A stretch of 64,000 nucleotides of DNA from Dyadobacter sp. CY312 (GTDB lineage Bacteria > Bacteroidota > Bacteroidia > Cytophagales > Spirosomataceae). The notes under the pieces were generated by a model. It worked only from the letters and a program-made list of their open reading frames with translations, had not been told where the DNA came from and did not search any database. The stretch spans positions 186,001 to 250,000 of the forward strand of contig NZ_JAJUXG010000015.1 of assembly GCF_021390535.1 (NCBI RefSeq), read 5' to 3'. Below, piece after piece: positions 46,148 to 55,145 of this stretch. Both the position numbers and the translations under genes were made by a program. How positions within the stretch are numbered: position 1 is the first letter of the stretch; each line of letters starts with the position of its first letter.

Positions 46148-49100
46148 ATGAAAATTTTTAGATACTTCTTTCTCTTTTACATCACGCTATCCGCAACGTC
46201 TGCGGTTGTGGGGCAAAATCTGAAACTTTCAGATGAGCCAGGACAGTTCATCACGCAGTTCCGCAAGTTGATGGATGGGAGCCGCAATCCGCAATACACA
46301 CGCGCTGCGGCACAGTTAGATAGTGTATGGATGTCTTCTGTTGGCTCTGCCCAGCAGAATAAATTCATATCAATAGTTCGTACGCAGATAGCAAAAGGAC
46401 AAAAAGCAGGTCCTGTATTATTTCTTCTTACCCGCAATGCACACGCTTTTGCAAAGCAATCTCCCGAAAATTTTGATGGTTTTCTGGATCTTGCCATGCA
46501 GGCCGGGGTAAAATATGATGGTAAATCTTTCCAAAAAGTATTGGAGACGATCCGCACCATCAACGAAACCAACAAACTGTATTCTGCCAACTACAATTCG
46601 CTTTATCTGCTTGGTGGCACTTATCGTTTCCGTTTTGACACAACCAATGCTGTTACTGCAAATCAAGAAGCAGCCGTTGCGGCTGCAAATGACAGCTGGG
46701 ATGCTCCGGTAGATACCAATTATGTGATTACTCCAAAGTCTAATCCGCTGCCTGTTGTTTCAGGTGCTATCGTGGAACTTCAAAATGCGGTTTTCGGGAT
46801 GGTTGCAGCTGGTGATTCAGTTGTTTTCGGCCCAACGAATGGTAGTGTTACTTTGCAGAATGGTATTTTTGTTGGTAAAAGCGGGAAATTCAACTGGGCA
46901 GCAGCCGGCGATTCTTCCATTTATGTGGATCTGGACGCTTATTCTTTCAATATTTCTCAACCGAAAATTGTCGCTGAAAACGTAACGCTCCATGACGACC
47001 GGCAGCTTGCTAATCCCGTAAAGGGGACCATGGAATATCGTGGGACAAAAAAAGTCAGAGGGCAATCAGCTCCGTATCCTCGTTTTGTATCCAACGGCAT
47101 CGATGCCCGCCTGAAAGCTTCACGGAAAAATATTGATTACAAAGGAGGTTATGCACTCATTGGTACCACCATGTTCAGTTCATCGCTCAGCGATCAGCCT
47201 TCAACAGTATCAGTCACCTACAAAGAAAAACCTGCATTTAAAGCACAAAGTAAAAAATTCAATCTGAAGGATTCTGTTATCTCAGCTCCTTTCGCTACCT
47301 ATTCCATGCCTCTGGGCACCGATTCGCTTTATCATCCGGGAGTAACTTTTTCTTACAACGATGATGAAGGTGTTGTGAAATTGGGGAGAGCAGAAAAGAC
47401 AGACTATGCGCCGCTTCCTTATCAGGATTCTTATCACAAGATGAATATATGGGCGCAAGCAATGCGCTGGAAATTCCCCAATGACAAAGTTGAATTCCTG
47501 CGAATTGACGGAAAGCAGGTCGTGCCCGTAAAATTGGAATCCTTCGATTATTTTAAAAAGGAGCGATTTAAAGGTATTAGCCAGGAATTTGGTTTCCAAC
47601 CTATGCTTTTGGCAGCTAATTATACCCAGACACAAAAGAAGTCGAGCTTTCTTGCAGAAGAGCTTGCCAAGCATTTCAAACAAAACCCGAAAATATTGCG
47701 CCGTACCTTGGAAAGACTTACCCTGGACGGCTATTTCATATACAACCAGCCTACCGACGAATTTGCGTTAAGCAAAAAAGGTGCTTTGTACGTTTTGGCT
47801 AATCTGGATAAAGCCGATTATGACAACTTCCAGATTGTTTCTCAGTTCACCGCCAACGATGAAACTGCCAATGCCACCATTACATTGGGTGATACGTTGC
47901 TCACGGTCCTGGGAGTTTCAAGATTTATTGTCAGCGATTCTTTGAAAATTTACGGTGTACCTTCTGATAAAAAAGTAGTTATTGGCCGCAACCGGAACTT
48001 TGGCATGAATGGCCAGCTGGTGGCTTCCAACTATCAATTCAGAGGCCAGAACCTTAAATTTGACTATAAGCAGTTTTTCGTTAATGTAAGTCCCAACGAC
48101 TCTATCACTTTTACGCCGAAAGAAAAATTTACCAAAGGCCAAAAAGGCGAAGTGGGTGGTCACGTAAAATATGAAAAAGGAGGCACATTTTATTTAAGTG
48201 ACCCTTCCAACAAATCCGGTATTCAGAAAGGTAAAAAGTCGCCAAGGCTTGTGGTGCCCGATGGAATGATGGTCTATTTTGACCAGCCCGAACGCGAGCC
48301 CGTTTTGTACCCGCGCGAGGTTTATTTCAAAATTCCAAAAATTGACATGGATGGCCTCGACCAGCGTGATGTCATTTTCGATGGTACATTTTATGGAAAC
48401 GGCATCATTCCGGATATTAAAACGATCCTCAAAAGTATGCCCGACAACTCACTTGGTTTTGAGTACAAGCCGCCGGTTACAGATATGAAAATTTATAACG
48501 GAAAAGCGCTTGCCAAGTTTACAGATACACTGGTGATGGATAACACCGGGCTACATTCCAAGGCTATTATCAAGTATCTATCCGCTTCCATTACTGCAAA
48601 AGAAGTGTTGCTGGCTTCGGATTCACTTATGGCCACCGGGGAAGTCGCAAGTATAAAAGAGGCAAATATTGGCAAGGGATATTTCCCTGCGGTAGATCTT
48701 AAAGACTACACCCTACGCTGGTTTCCCAATACGGATAGCATGTTTATCAACACACAGGGGAAATCGTTTTCTTTCCACAATAAAACCACCAATCTGGAAG
48801 GTGGATTGCTTTTGCGATCGACCGGATTATATGGAAACGGAAAGCTGAAACGAGCTGATTCGGAGATCACATCCGAGGATATTAAATTCAACAAGGAAGG
48901 TTTTCTGGCCAATAAATCGGTATTTTCTGTTAATAGTGGCGAGGACAAAGCGACTAAAAAATTGCTTACCGGCAATAACGTTAACATCGATTTCAACTTT
49001 AAAACCGGGATTGCCAACTTCCTGACAGATGAAACCGGATTTGGTTCAGACTCATCAGGAATGCAAATCCCGACAGCATCCTATCAGACTTTGATCGGGT

Positions 49101-50824
49101 CAGCAAAATGGGATATGAATAAAAAGACCATTTTGATGAAAGGATTTGGCGAAACATCCTCTTATACCTCCACGAATCCGGAAATGGAAGGTCTGACTTT
49201 TCAGGGATCTGAGGCTATTTATGATGTGGGCAAAGTGACGCTGAATGTAAAAGGAGTTCCTTTCGTGCAAACGGCAGATGTAAAAATAATACCCGATGGG
49301 GGATTACTCAGTATTGATTCAAAAGGGAAAATTAACCCTTTGAAAAAAGCAAGAATTGAAATTGACACGCTCAATACCTCGCACCGTTTACGCGACGCCG
49401 ATATCAAGATCAATTCAAGAAATCACTTTGAAGGCTCTGCGACCTACCAATATATCACTGCACGAAAGGATACATTTAATATTAAAATGCAGAATTTCGA
49501 ACTACACGAAATTGGGGCTGCAACGGAAGGCAAACAACGTAAAAACACAGAAGCGCAAAATGCAGTCGTGAAGTATTACACAACTGCAAGAGCCGATATT
49601 AAAGAAGCCGATAACCTCATTTTATCTCCAAGAATTCAATACAAAGGGGGTATCAATCTCATCGCTTACGAACCATCCCTTCAACTGGAAGGGTTTGTGA
49701 AACCTGTTCTGAAATTCCGTAAAGATTTCCAGAGTTCCTGGATTGTTTACAATGAAGCGCCGGGAGAAAATATTGCCATTAAAATTGATAAAAACCTAAA
49801 AAACGAACATGAGCTTCCTCTGTCCGTCGGTTTGCATTACAATGAAGCGCGTGGCATGTACATGAGTTTTCTATCTCCAAAAGATTCTGACGGAGACGAG
49901 GACATTTATCTTGCTCAGGGTGCAATGAATTTTGATGAGGACAGCAAATCTTTCAAAGTAACACCTCCACCGGGAGCAGACGGGCTTATCGACGAATCGA
50001 ACATCTTGAAATTTGATGATAAAACAGGCCTGGCGAATTTTTCGGGTCCTTTGAAATTTACCAATGCGGACTGGATGCAGGCTTCTGGTATCGCAGAAGC
50101 GCAGGTGGATAGTTCCAGATTCAGCTTCAATACCCTGCTTGTTTTGAAAATGGCTGCGCTGGAACCAATCTTGCAGCCTCTTGCAGCAAAAATCGTTGAA
50201 GTTAACCTGGAAGAACAAAACAGCACTGCTGCGGATGATGATTTTGAGCAACAAAATCGTAAGCTGGCGGCCCTGATCGGCTCCAAAGCAACGGATGACT
50301 TCGTAAAATTGACAGCCGCAGGTTATAAACCCCTTTTTGAAGCATCACCAGTTCTCGACGCTCCAATGGTGTTATCTAATGTCGATCTGCGCTGGTCGGC
50401 TGTTCACGGTGCATACTATTCTCAGGGACCCATCGGTGTATCTCATTTTGGCAGGAATAACATCAATGCACAGATGGAAGGTGTGCTGGAAATCCGGAGA
50501 ACTGCGGATGGCGATGAATTCAGCCTCTATTTGCAGGCATCTCCGGATGTATGGTATTATTTCGATTATCGTCAGAATGAGCTCGGAGTAGTGTCGTCCT
50601 TGCTCGACTTTAATGATCAGCTGACAGCAAAATCGAAAAACGTCAAATCAAAGATGACGCTGGTTTCATTGGGCACAGAGGAAAAAGATATGTTTGTGAA
50701 CCGTTTCGACGATTTTTACCAGCCCGCTGTTAAAAAAGCCAAGCTCATGAAAACAACCGTGAAGAAAAAAGTGACGCCGGCAGCAGAAAAGAAAAAGAAA
50801 GAAGAACAGGCGGAAGGCTTCTAA
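46148..50824 (+). CDS. Very large secreted protein of unknown function
   Basis: 1,558 residues. A signal peptide (about 1-22, ending VVGQN) shows export. No known domain was recognised. After a helical N-terminal part (about 30-150) the sequence is dominated by short alternating strands with many GxxxL, NxxxF and DSLxATG-like turns, resembling repeated beta-sandwich or beta-taco segments. Residues about 496-547 read like a winged helix (FLAEELAKHFKQNPKILRRT). The tail (1540-1558) is Lys/Glu-rich and low-complexity. Probably a periplasmic or outer-membrane Bacteroidota protein. Not to be given a function. Confidence 0.6.
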   Translation: MKIFRYFFLFYITLSATSAVVGQNLKLSDEPGQFITQFRKLMDGSRNPQYTRAAAQLDSVWMSSVGSAQQNKFISIVRTQIAKGQKAGPVLFLLTRNAHAFAKQSPENFDGFLDLAMQAGVKYDGKSFQKVLETIRTINETNKLYSANYNSLYLLGGTYRFRFDTTNAVTANQEAAVAAANDSWDAPVDTNYVITPKSNPLPVVSGAIVELQNAVFGMVAAGDSVVFGPTNGSVTLQNGIFVGKSGKFNWAAAGDSSIYVDLDAYSFNISQPKIVAENVTLHDDRQLANPVKGTMEYRGTKKVRGQSAPYPRFVSNGIDARLKASRKNIDYKGGYALIGTTMFSSSLSDQPSTVSVTYKEKPAFKAQSKKFNLKDSVISAPFATYSMPLGTDSLYHPGVTFSYNDDEGVVKLGRAEKTDYAPLPYQDSYHKMNIWAQAMRWKFPNDKVEFLRIDGKQVVPVKLESFDYFKKERFKGISQEFGFQPMLLAANYTQTQKKSSFLAEELAKHFKQNPKILRRTLERLTLDGYFIYNQPTDEFALSKKGALYVLANLDKADYDNFQIVSQFTANDETANATITLGDTLLTVLGVSRFIVSDSLKIYGVPSDKKVVIGRNRNFGMNGQLVASNYQFRGQNLKFDYKQFFVNVSPNDSITFTPKEKFTKGQKGEVGGHVKYEKGGTFYLSDPSNKSGIQKGKKSPRLVVPDGMMVYFDQPEREPVLYPREVYFKIPKIDMDGLDQRDVIFDGTFYGNGIIPDIKTILKSMPDNSLGFEYKPPVTDMKIYNGKALAKFTDTLVMDNTGLHSKAIIKYLSASITAKEVLLASDSLMATGEVASIKEANIGKGYFPAVDLKDYTLRWFPNTDSMFINTQGKSFSFHNKTTNLEGGLLLRSTGLYGNGKLKRADSEITSEDIKFNKEGFLANKSVFSVNSGEDKATKKLLTGNNVNIDFNFKTGIANFLTDETGFGSDSSGMQIPTASYQTLIGSAKWDMNKKTILMKGFGETSSYTSTNPEMEGLTFQGSEAIYDVGKVTLNVKGVPFVQTADVKIIPDGGLLSIDSKGKINPLKKARIEIDTLNTSHRLRDADIKINSRNHFEGSATYQYITARKDTFNIKMQNFELHEIGAATEGKQRKNTEAQNAVVKYYTTARADIKEADNLILSPRIQYKGGINLIAYEPSLQLEGFVKPVLKFRKDFQSSWIVYNEAPGENIAIKIDKNLKNEHELPLSVGLHYNEARGMYMSFLSPKDSDGDEDIYLAQGAMNFDEDSKSFKVTPPPGADGLIDESNILKFDDKTGLANFSGPLKFTNADWMQASGIAEAQVDSSRFSFNTLLVLKMAALEPILQPLAAKIVEVNLEEQNSTAADDDFEQQNRKLAALIGSKATDDFVKLTAAGYKPLFEASPVLDAPMVLSNVDLRWSAVHGAYYSQGPIGVSHFGRNNINAQMEGVLEIRRTADGDEFSLYLQASPDVWYYFDYRQNELGVVSSLLDFNDQLTAKSKNVKSKMTLVSLGTEEKDMFVNRFDDFYQPAVKKAKLMKTTVKKKVTPAAEKKKKEEQAEGF

Positions 50825-50890
50825 AGATGTATTTGTAGAATTTATTTGATTATTATTAATCTAACAATTAATTTTACTTGCATTTTTCGC

Positions 50891-50921
50891 TTGCAAAAAA
50901 GCTGCCCCTATTGTATTTTTG
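50891..50921 (+). promoter_or_regulatory. Promoter of plsY
   Basis: TTGC at 50891-50894, a 19-bp spacer, and TATTTTTG at 50914-50921 (perfect TAnnTTTG). The gene starts 44 nt downstream. Confidence 0.55.
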
Positions 50922-50965
50922 GCAAAAGCTTATTCTAATTCAAAATAAACAAGGAATAGTACCAA

Positions 50966-51622
50966 ATGAGTGTTGTCTTATTTATAGTTACGATTTTAGC
51001 CGCTTACTTGTTGGGTTCCATCCCTAGCTCTGTATGGTATGGAATAGGTTATTTTGGAATTGACGTCAGGAAACATGGAAGCGGCAATGCCGGTGCAACC
51101 AATACTTTCAGAGTGTTGGGAAAACGGGCTGGAACTGTTGTCATGTTAATTGACGTGATTAAGGGCTGGACAGCAACTTGCATAGCCTCAATGCTTTTTT
51201 ACATGGGGACGATCGGTGAAACCGAACTGCTTATGTATAAAATCCTCTTTGGAATAATAGCAATTATAGGTCACATCTTCCCTGTGTTTGTTCGTTTTAA
51301 AGGAGGAAAAGGAATAGCAACTTTGCTGGGAATGGTACTTGCTATCCATCCTGAACTCGCACTGGTTTGTATCACCATTTTTATTCTGACCTTGCTGGCA
51401 TCTCAATATGTTTCGTTGAGCTCTATTCTCGCTACACTTGCATTTCCGGTTTTATCCTGGGTGGGCGTGTTCGGGCATCCGGAGCCGTTACTCATTGTCT
51501 TCGGATTTATAATGTTCGTGCTTGTGGTGATTACACATCAAAAAAACATCATTCGCCTCCTGAATGGCAATGAAAACCGGGTTAACCTTTTCGGAAAATC
51601 GAAGGCAGTCCGGCATTCATAA
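50966..51622 (+). CDS. plsY: Glycerol-3-phosphate acyltransferase PlsY
   Basis: 218 residues, 5 membrane segments. Signature stretches: LGSIPSSVWYG, HGSGNAGATNTFRVLGKRAG and FVRFKGGKGIAT. It acylates sn-glycerol 3-phosphate from acyl-phosphate in the membrane, the first step of phospholipid synthesis. PlsX is not nearby. Own promoter and terminator. Confidence 0.95.
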   Translation: MSVVLFIVTILAAYLLGSIPSSVWYGIGYFGIDVRKHGSGNAGATNTFRVLGKRAGTVVMLIDVIKGWTATCIASMLFYMGTIGETELLMYKILFGIIAIIGHIFPVFVRFKGGKGIATLLGMVLAIHPELALVCITIFILTLLASQYVSLSSILATLAFPVLSWVGVFGHPEPLLIVFGFIMFVLVVITHQKNIIRLLNGNENRVNLFGKSKAVRHS

Positions 51623-51647
51623 GAAAATATAATTTCAGAAATACCCA

Positions 51648-51682
51648 CCCCTAAGGATCAAACCTTAGGGGTTATTTTTTAA
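51648..51682 (+). terminator. Terminator of plsY
   Basis: CCCCTAAGG / CCTTAGGGG stem (51648-51656, 51663-51671) followed by TTATTTTTT. Confidence 0.9.
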
Positions 51683-51744
51683 ATTGGGCGTTCATTTTAA
51701 ACCGGTGCCGTGCACCAGAAGTAACAAATTATCAAAACCAGATC

Positions 51745-53106
51745 ATGAATAATTATATTGATAAAAACCGGGACAAGTTTCTCGACGAATTGCTCGAATT
51801 GCTAAGAATCCCTTCCGTAAGTGCCGATTCCAAATTTAAGCCGGACATGATCAGAGCGGCGGAATACGTTCGCGACCGGATCAAAGATGCCGGTGCCGAC
51901 CGTGCCGAAATCTTTGAAACGCCCGGACACCCCGTGGTGTATGGGGAAAAAATCATTGACCCAAGTTTGCCAACCGTGCTTGTTTACGGTCATTATGATG
52001 TGCAGCCAGCCGATCCTTATGAGCTGTGGAATTCACCTCCCTTTGAGCCGGTAATCAAAAATGACAGGATTTACGCACGTGGTGCCTGTGATGACAAAGG
52101 TCAGTTTTACATGCATATCAAGGCCTTGGAAACAATGCTTGCAACGGATTCCCTTACCTGTAACATCAAAATGATGATTGAAGGTGAAGAAGAAATTGGC
52201 TCGTCCAATCTGGAAATGTTTGTAAAAGAACATCGGGATCTGCTTAAATGCGATACCATTTTGATTTCTGATACCAGTATCATTGCCAACGATGTGCCAT
52301 CCATTGAAACGGGACTTCGCGGACTTACCTATGTAGAAGTAGAAGTGGTCGGGGCTAACAGAGATCTTCATTCTGGTGTGTATGGTGGCGGAGTTGCCAA
52401 TCCGATCAATGTGCTTTGCGAGATGATTGCTTCGCTCAAAGATGAAAATGGGCACATTACCATACCAGGCTTTTACGACAATGTCCAGGAACTGACACAA
52501 GCAGAAAGAGATGCGCTTAACTCCGCTCCGTTCGATCTGAATGAATATAAAACGGATTTGCAGGTTGATGATGTAGCAGGTGAAAAAGGTTACAGCACCA
52601 TTGAGAGAACATCGGTTAGACCTACTTTGGACGTAAACGGAATTTGGGGAGGCTACATTGGTGAAGGTGCAAAAACGGTATTACCTTCGAAAGCCAATGC
52701 CAAAATATCCATGCGTCTGGTTCCGAATCAAACCGATCAGGAAATATGCGAATTGTTCTCTAAACACTTCGAATCAATTGCTCCCGCATCTGTGAAAGTG
52801 AAAGTAACACCTCATCATGGCGGATTACCTTACGTTACTCCAACAGATTCGGTTGAATACGAAGCCGCTGCTCTGGCAATGGAAGAATCATTTGGTAAAA
52901 AGCCAATTCCGACACGCGGCGGAGGAAGTATTCCCATTGTAGCTCTATTCGAACAGGAATTAGGCAGAAAGAGTATCCTGATGGGATTTGGATTGGATAT
53001 AGACGCACTTCATTCGCCAAACGAAAGTTACGGTCTCTTCAACTATTACAAGGGAATTGAAACCATTCCTTTGTTCTTCAAACACTACGCAAGGTTGAAG
53101 AGCTAG
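51745..53106 (+). CDS. M20-family dipeptidase/carboxypeptidase
   Basis: 453 residues. Catalytic domain ligands appear as YGHYDVQPAD (His and Asp), ARGACDDKGQFYMHI (bridging Asp) and MIEGEEEIGSSN (Glu pair), followed by the inserted dimerisation domain (about 210-370). No signal peptide, so probably cytosolic. It resembles the PepV/CNDP2-type branch of M20. Actual substrates are unknown. Convergent with the TPR gene. Confidence 0.9.
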   Translation: MNNYIDKNRDKFLDELLELLRIPSVSADSKFKPDMIRAAEYVRDRIKDAGADRAEIFETPGHPVVYGEKIIDPSLPTVLVYGHYDVQPADPYELWNSPPFEPVIKNDRIYARGACDDKGQFYMHIKALETMLATDSLTCNIKMMIEGEEEIGSSNLEMFVKEHRDLLKCDTILISDTSIIANDVPSIETGLRGLTYVEVEVVGANRDLHSGVYGGGVANPINVLCEMIASLKDENGHITIPGFYDNVQELTQAERDALNSAPFDLNEYKTDLQVDDVAGEKGYSTIERTSVRPTLDVNGIWGGYIGEGAKTVLPSKANAKISMRLVPNQTDQEICELFSKHFESIAPASVKVKVTPHHGGLPYVTPTDSVEYEAAALAMEESFGKKPIPTRGGGSIPIVALFEQELGRKSILMGFGLDIDALHSPNESYGLFNYYKGIETIPLFFKHYARLKS

Positions 53107-53130
53107 TAGGTTCTGAACAGTCAATAAGTA

Positions 53131-53190
53131 AACAGTTCACAGTTAACAGTACCGTCGTTGGCGTCTGTCTACTGTGAACTGTTTTATTGT
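53131..53190. terminator. Bidirectional hairpin between the dipeptidase and TPR genes
   Basis: AACAGTTCACAGT (53131-53143) pairs with ACTGTGAACTGTT (53171-53183) across a 27-nt loop; T-rich sequence follows on the plus strand. Part of a region with ACAGTTCAC-like words. Confidence 0.6.
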
Positions 53191-53202
53191 CTACTAAAAA
53201 AA

Positions 53203-54426
53203 CTACCTCTTCCTTCTCTCCTCCCGTTTCAGCTTTTTAAGATTTTCAATTGCCTTTTTAGCTTCTTTATCCTGGCTCGATTTACGATCTGCTCTGTCGT
53301 CCGCAAGTTTATAATAACGCAGCGCCTCGTCATAGTTCTTTTTCATTTCAGCTATTTTCCCAAGTCCCAGCAGCGAAGAAACATAATAACCTGCATTCAG
53401 GGATTTGGTCTGAACCGAAAAGTCGATGGCTCGCTGGTAGTACTTAGCCGCCAATTCGTAATTCCGGTGGTATTGCATGTTGTAATAAGCAAGTACATAA
53501 GCCGCATTCCGGCCACTTACACCTTCATATCCCGGCATAAACTGGTCAATTTTAGTCAGTATATTTTCAGCTGCTTTTTCCGCTTCGGCAGCCTTTCCAG
53601 TCACAAATGCAGTACGGCAAAAATACCTTTCAAAATACGGATTGTTCGGGTAGGTCTGCCACATATACTTGGCCAGTTCATACGCCTTGCCATATTCATT
53701 TTCCATAATATATATCTGAAGCAGGAAATAACGTGCTTCCACTCTGGTGTAAAACGCATTGTTACCAACCTTTTCCAACTGCTGCTGTCCAAGCTTTTTA
53801 TTCCCCTTCGGAAACAGGGCCAAAACAGGTTTCAGTAAAGGATATTCTTTGGGGACCCATTCCGCATAGTAGTTGTACAAACCATCGCCAAACAAAAGCT
53901 CAGGCGACAAATCTCCGTTTCCTTTACATACTTCGAAATATTTGAGAGATTTTTTGCCCGCGAAAGCCGCCTTCGTCCAGCTTTCTCTTTCTGCATAAAG
54001 CCGTCCTTTAAAAGCATAGGCGGCTGCGAGAAAGAAGGCCGGCTCTACTTTATTCTTTTCATCATCATACAATTTCTCAGCAAGCGTGATGGTGGAATCC
54101 ATTTGTGCAAGAAAGGCTTTATCGTACGTTTCATTGTCTGTATTTGGCACTATTTTCCACCATTCCGAAAGTCCCATCAGAAAGTGAGGCATAGGGTGTT
54201 TTGGGTAACGGTATTTCAGCCAGCGAAACTCTGCATCTGCTTCGGCGAATTTGAAATTATAAAGGAGGTTGATGGCTTCGGTTGACTCAATCTGAACACT
54301 TGGATTTTTCAATACCATGTCATAGTTCTTATCCAGATCAGCCGAAGAATATAACTGGGCAACAGCAGAGGTGGTGGAAAGAACTGCTACAACGCAGCAT
54401 GTTAATATATAAGGTATTCGTTTCAT
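53203..54426 (-). CDS. Secreted TPR-repeat protein
   Basis: 407 residues with a signal peptide (MKRIPYILTC... cleaved near AVAQL). From about 60 onward the sequence is TPR-like helical pairs (for example FAEADAEFRWLKYRYPKHP and ALRYYKLADDRADR), ending in a basic tail KKLKREERRKR. Probably periplasmic. The partners are unknown. Single-gene unit on the minus strand. Confidence 0.8.
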   Translation of the reverse strand: MKRIPYILTCCVVAVLSTTSAVAQLYSSADLDKNYDMVLKNPSVQIESTEAINLLYNFKFAEADAEFRWLKYRYPKHPMPHFLMGLSEWWKIVPNTDNETYDKAFLAQMDSTITLAEKLYDDEKNKVEPAFFLAAAYAFKGRLYAERESWTKAAFAGKKSLKYFEVCKGNGDLSPELLFGDGLYNYYAEWVPKEYPLLKPVLALFPKGNKKLGQQQLEKVGNNAFYTRVEARYFLLQIYIMENEYGKAYELAKYMWQTYPNNPYFERYFCRTAFVTGKAAEAEKAAENILTKIDQFMPGYEGVSGRNAAYVLAYYNMQYHRNYELAAKYYQRAIDFSVQTKSLNAGYYVSSLLGLGKIAEMKKNYDEALRYYKLADDRADRKSSQDKEAKKAIENLKKLKREERRKR

Positions 54427-54569
54427 ATCAGGGGTAATCTGTTCCTATTAACGCCGGAATGTTATTTTACGTTTGCAGGGAAGAGGGTTTTTAAAAAAAG
54501 AGTTAATATTGAGACACTGAAACAATTTTGAGGCTGCACAGAGCACAAACTTCTGACACGATAATTTTT

Positions 54570-55097
54570 ATGATAACCATATTAGACAAAACCTTTGTTC
54601 CTTTTATTGAGCGGGAAAAACTTGAAGAACGTATCTCTGAACTTGCATCTCAAATAAGTGCCGACTACAAAGATCGCTGTCCTCTCTTTATTGTCGTATT
54701 AAACGGAGCATTTTTGTTTGCAACGGAGCTTATAAAAAGAACGCAGCTACAGTGTGAAATAACATTTGTCAAACTTGCATCTTATTCTCAAACGGAATCG
54801 ACAGGTAGCGTACGTCAGATTATTGGCCTGGAAGAAAAAATAACTGGTCGTGATGTTATTATTGTTGAAGACATCGTAGATACCGGTCTTACTATGAATC
54901 AATTAGTAAATCAAATAACTGCTCTCGACCCGGCATCCGTAGAAATAGCAACCCTTTTGCACAAACCCGATGCTTTGCAAAAACCTGTGAACATGCGTTA
55001 CATGGGATTTGAAATTGAGAATCGCTTCGTTGTAGGTTACGGTCTGGATTATAACGGGCTGGGTAGAAACCTCAATGCACTCTATATTCTTTCCTGA
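54570..55097 (+). CDS. hpt: Hypoxanthine phosphoribosyltransferase
   Basis: 175 residues from ATG 54570 (TTG 54528 is rejected). PRPP motif IIVEDIVDTGLTMNQLV (about 97-113) and the loop FVVLNGAFLFATELI-like IVVLNGAFLFATELIKR identify a type I PRTase of the HGPRT group. It salvages hypoxanthine and guanine. Upstream of the MBL gene by 48 nt on the same strand. Confidence 0.93.
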   Translation: MITILDKTFVPFIEREKLEERISELASQISADYKDRCPLFIVVLNGAFLFATELIKRTQLQCEITFVKLASYSQTESTGSVRQIIGLEEKITGRDVIIVEDIVDTGLTMNQLVNQITALDPASVEIATLLHKPDALQKPVNMRYMGFEIENRFVVGYGLDYNGLGRNLNALYILS

Positions 55098-55145
55098 TCC
55101 GAAAATTATAAAACAGACACCTCACACAAGTAAAAACCACTCACA

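Noticed and set aside
53158-53838. 226-residue plus-strand ORF
   Set aside because: It is antisense to the TPR gene, which has a signal peptide and clear TPR repeats.
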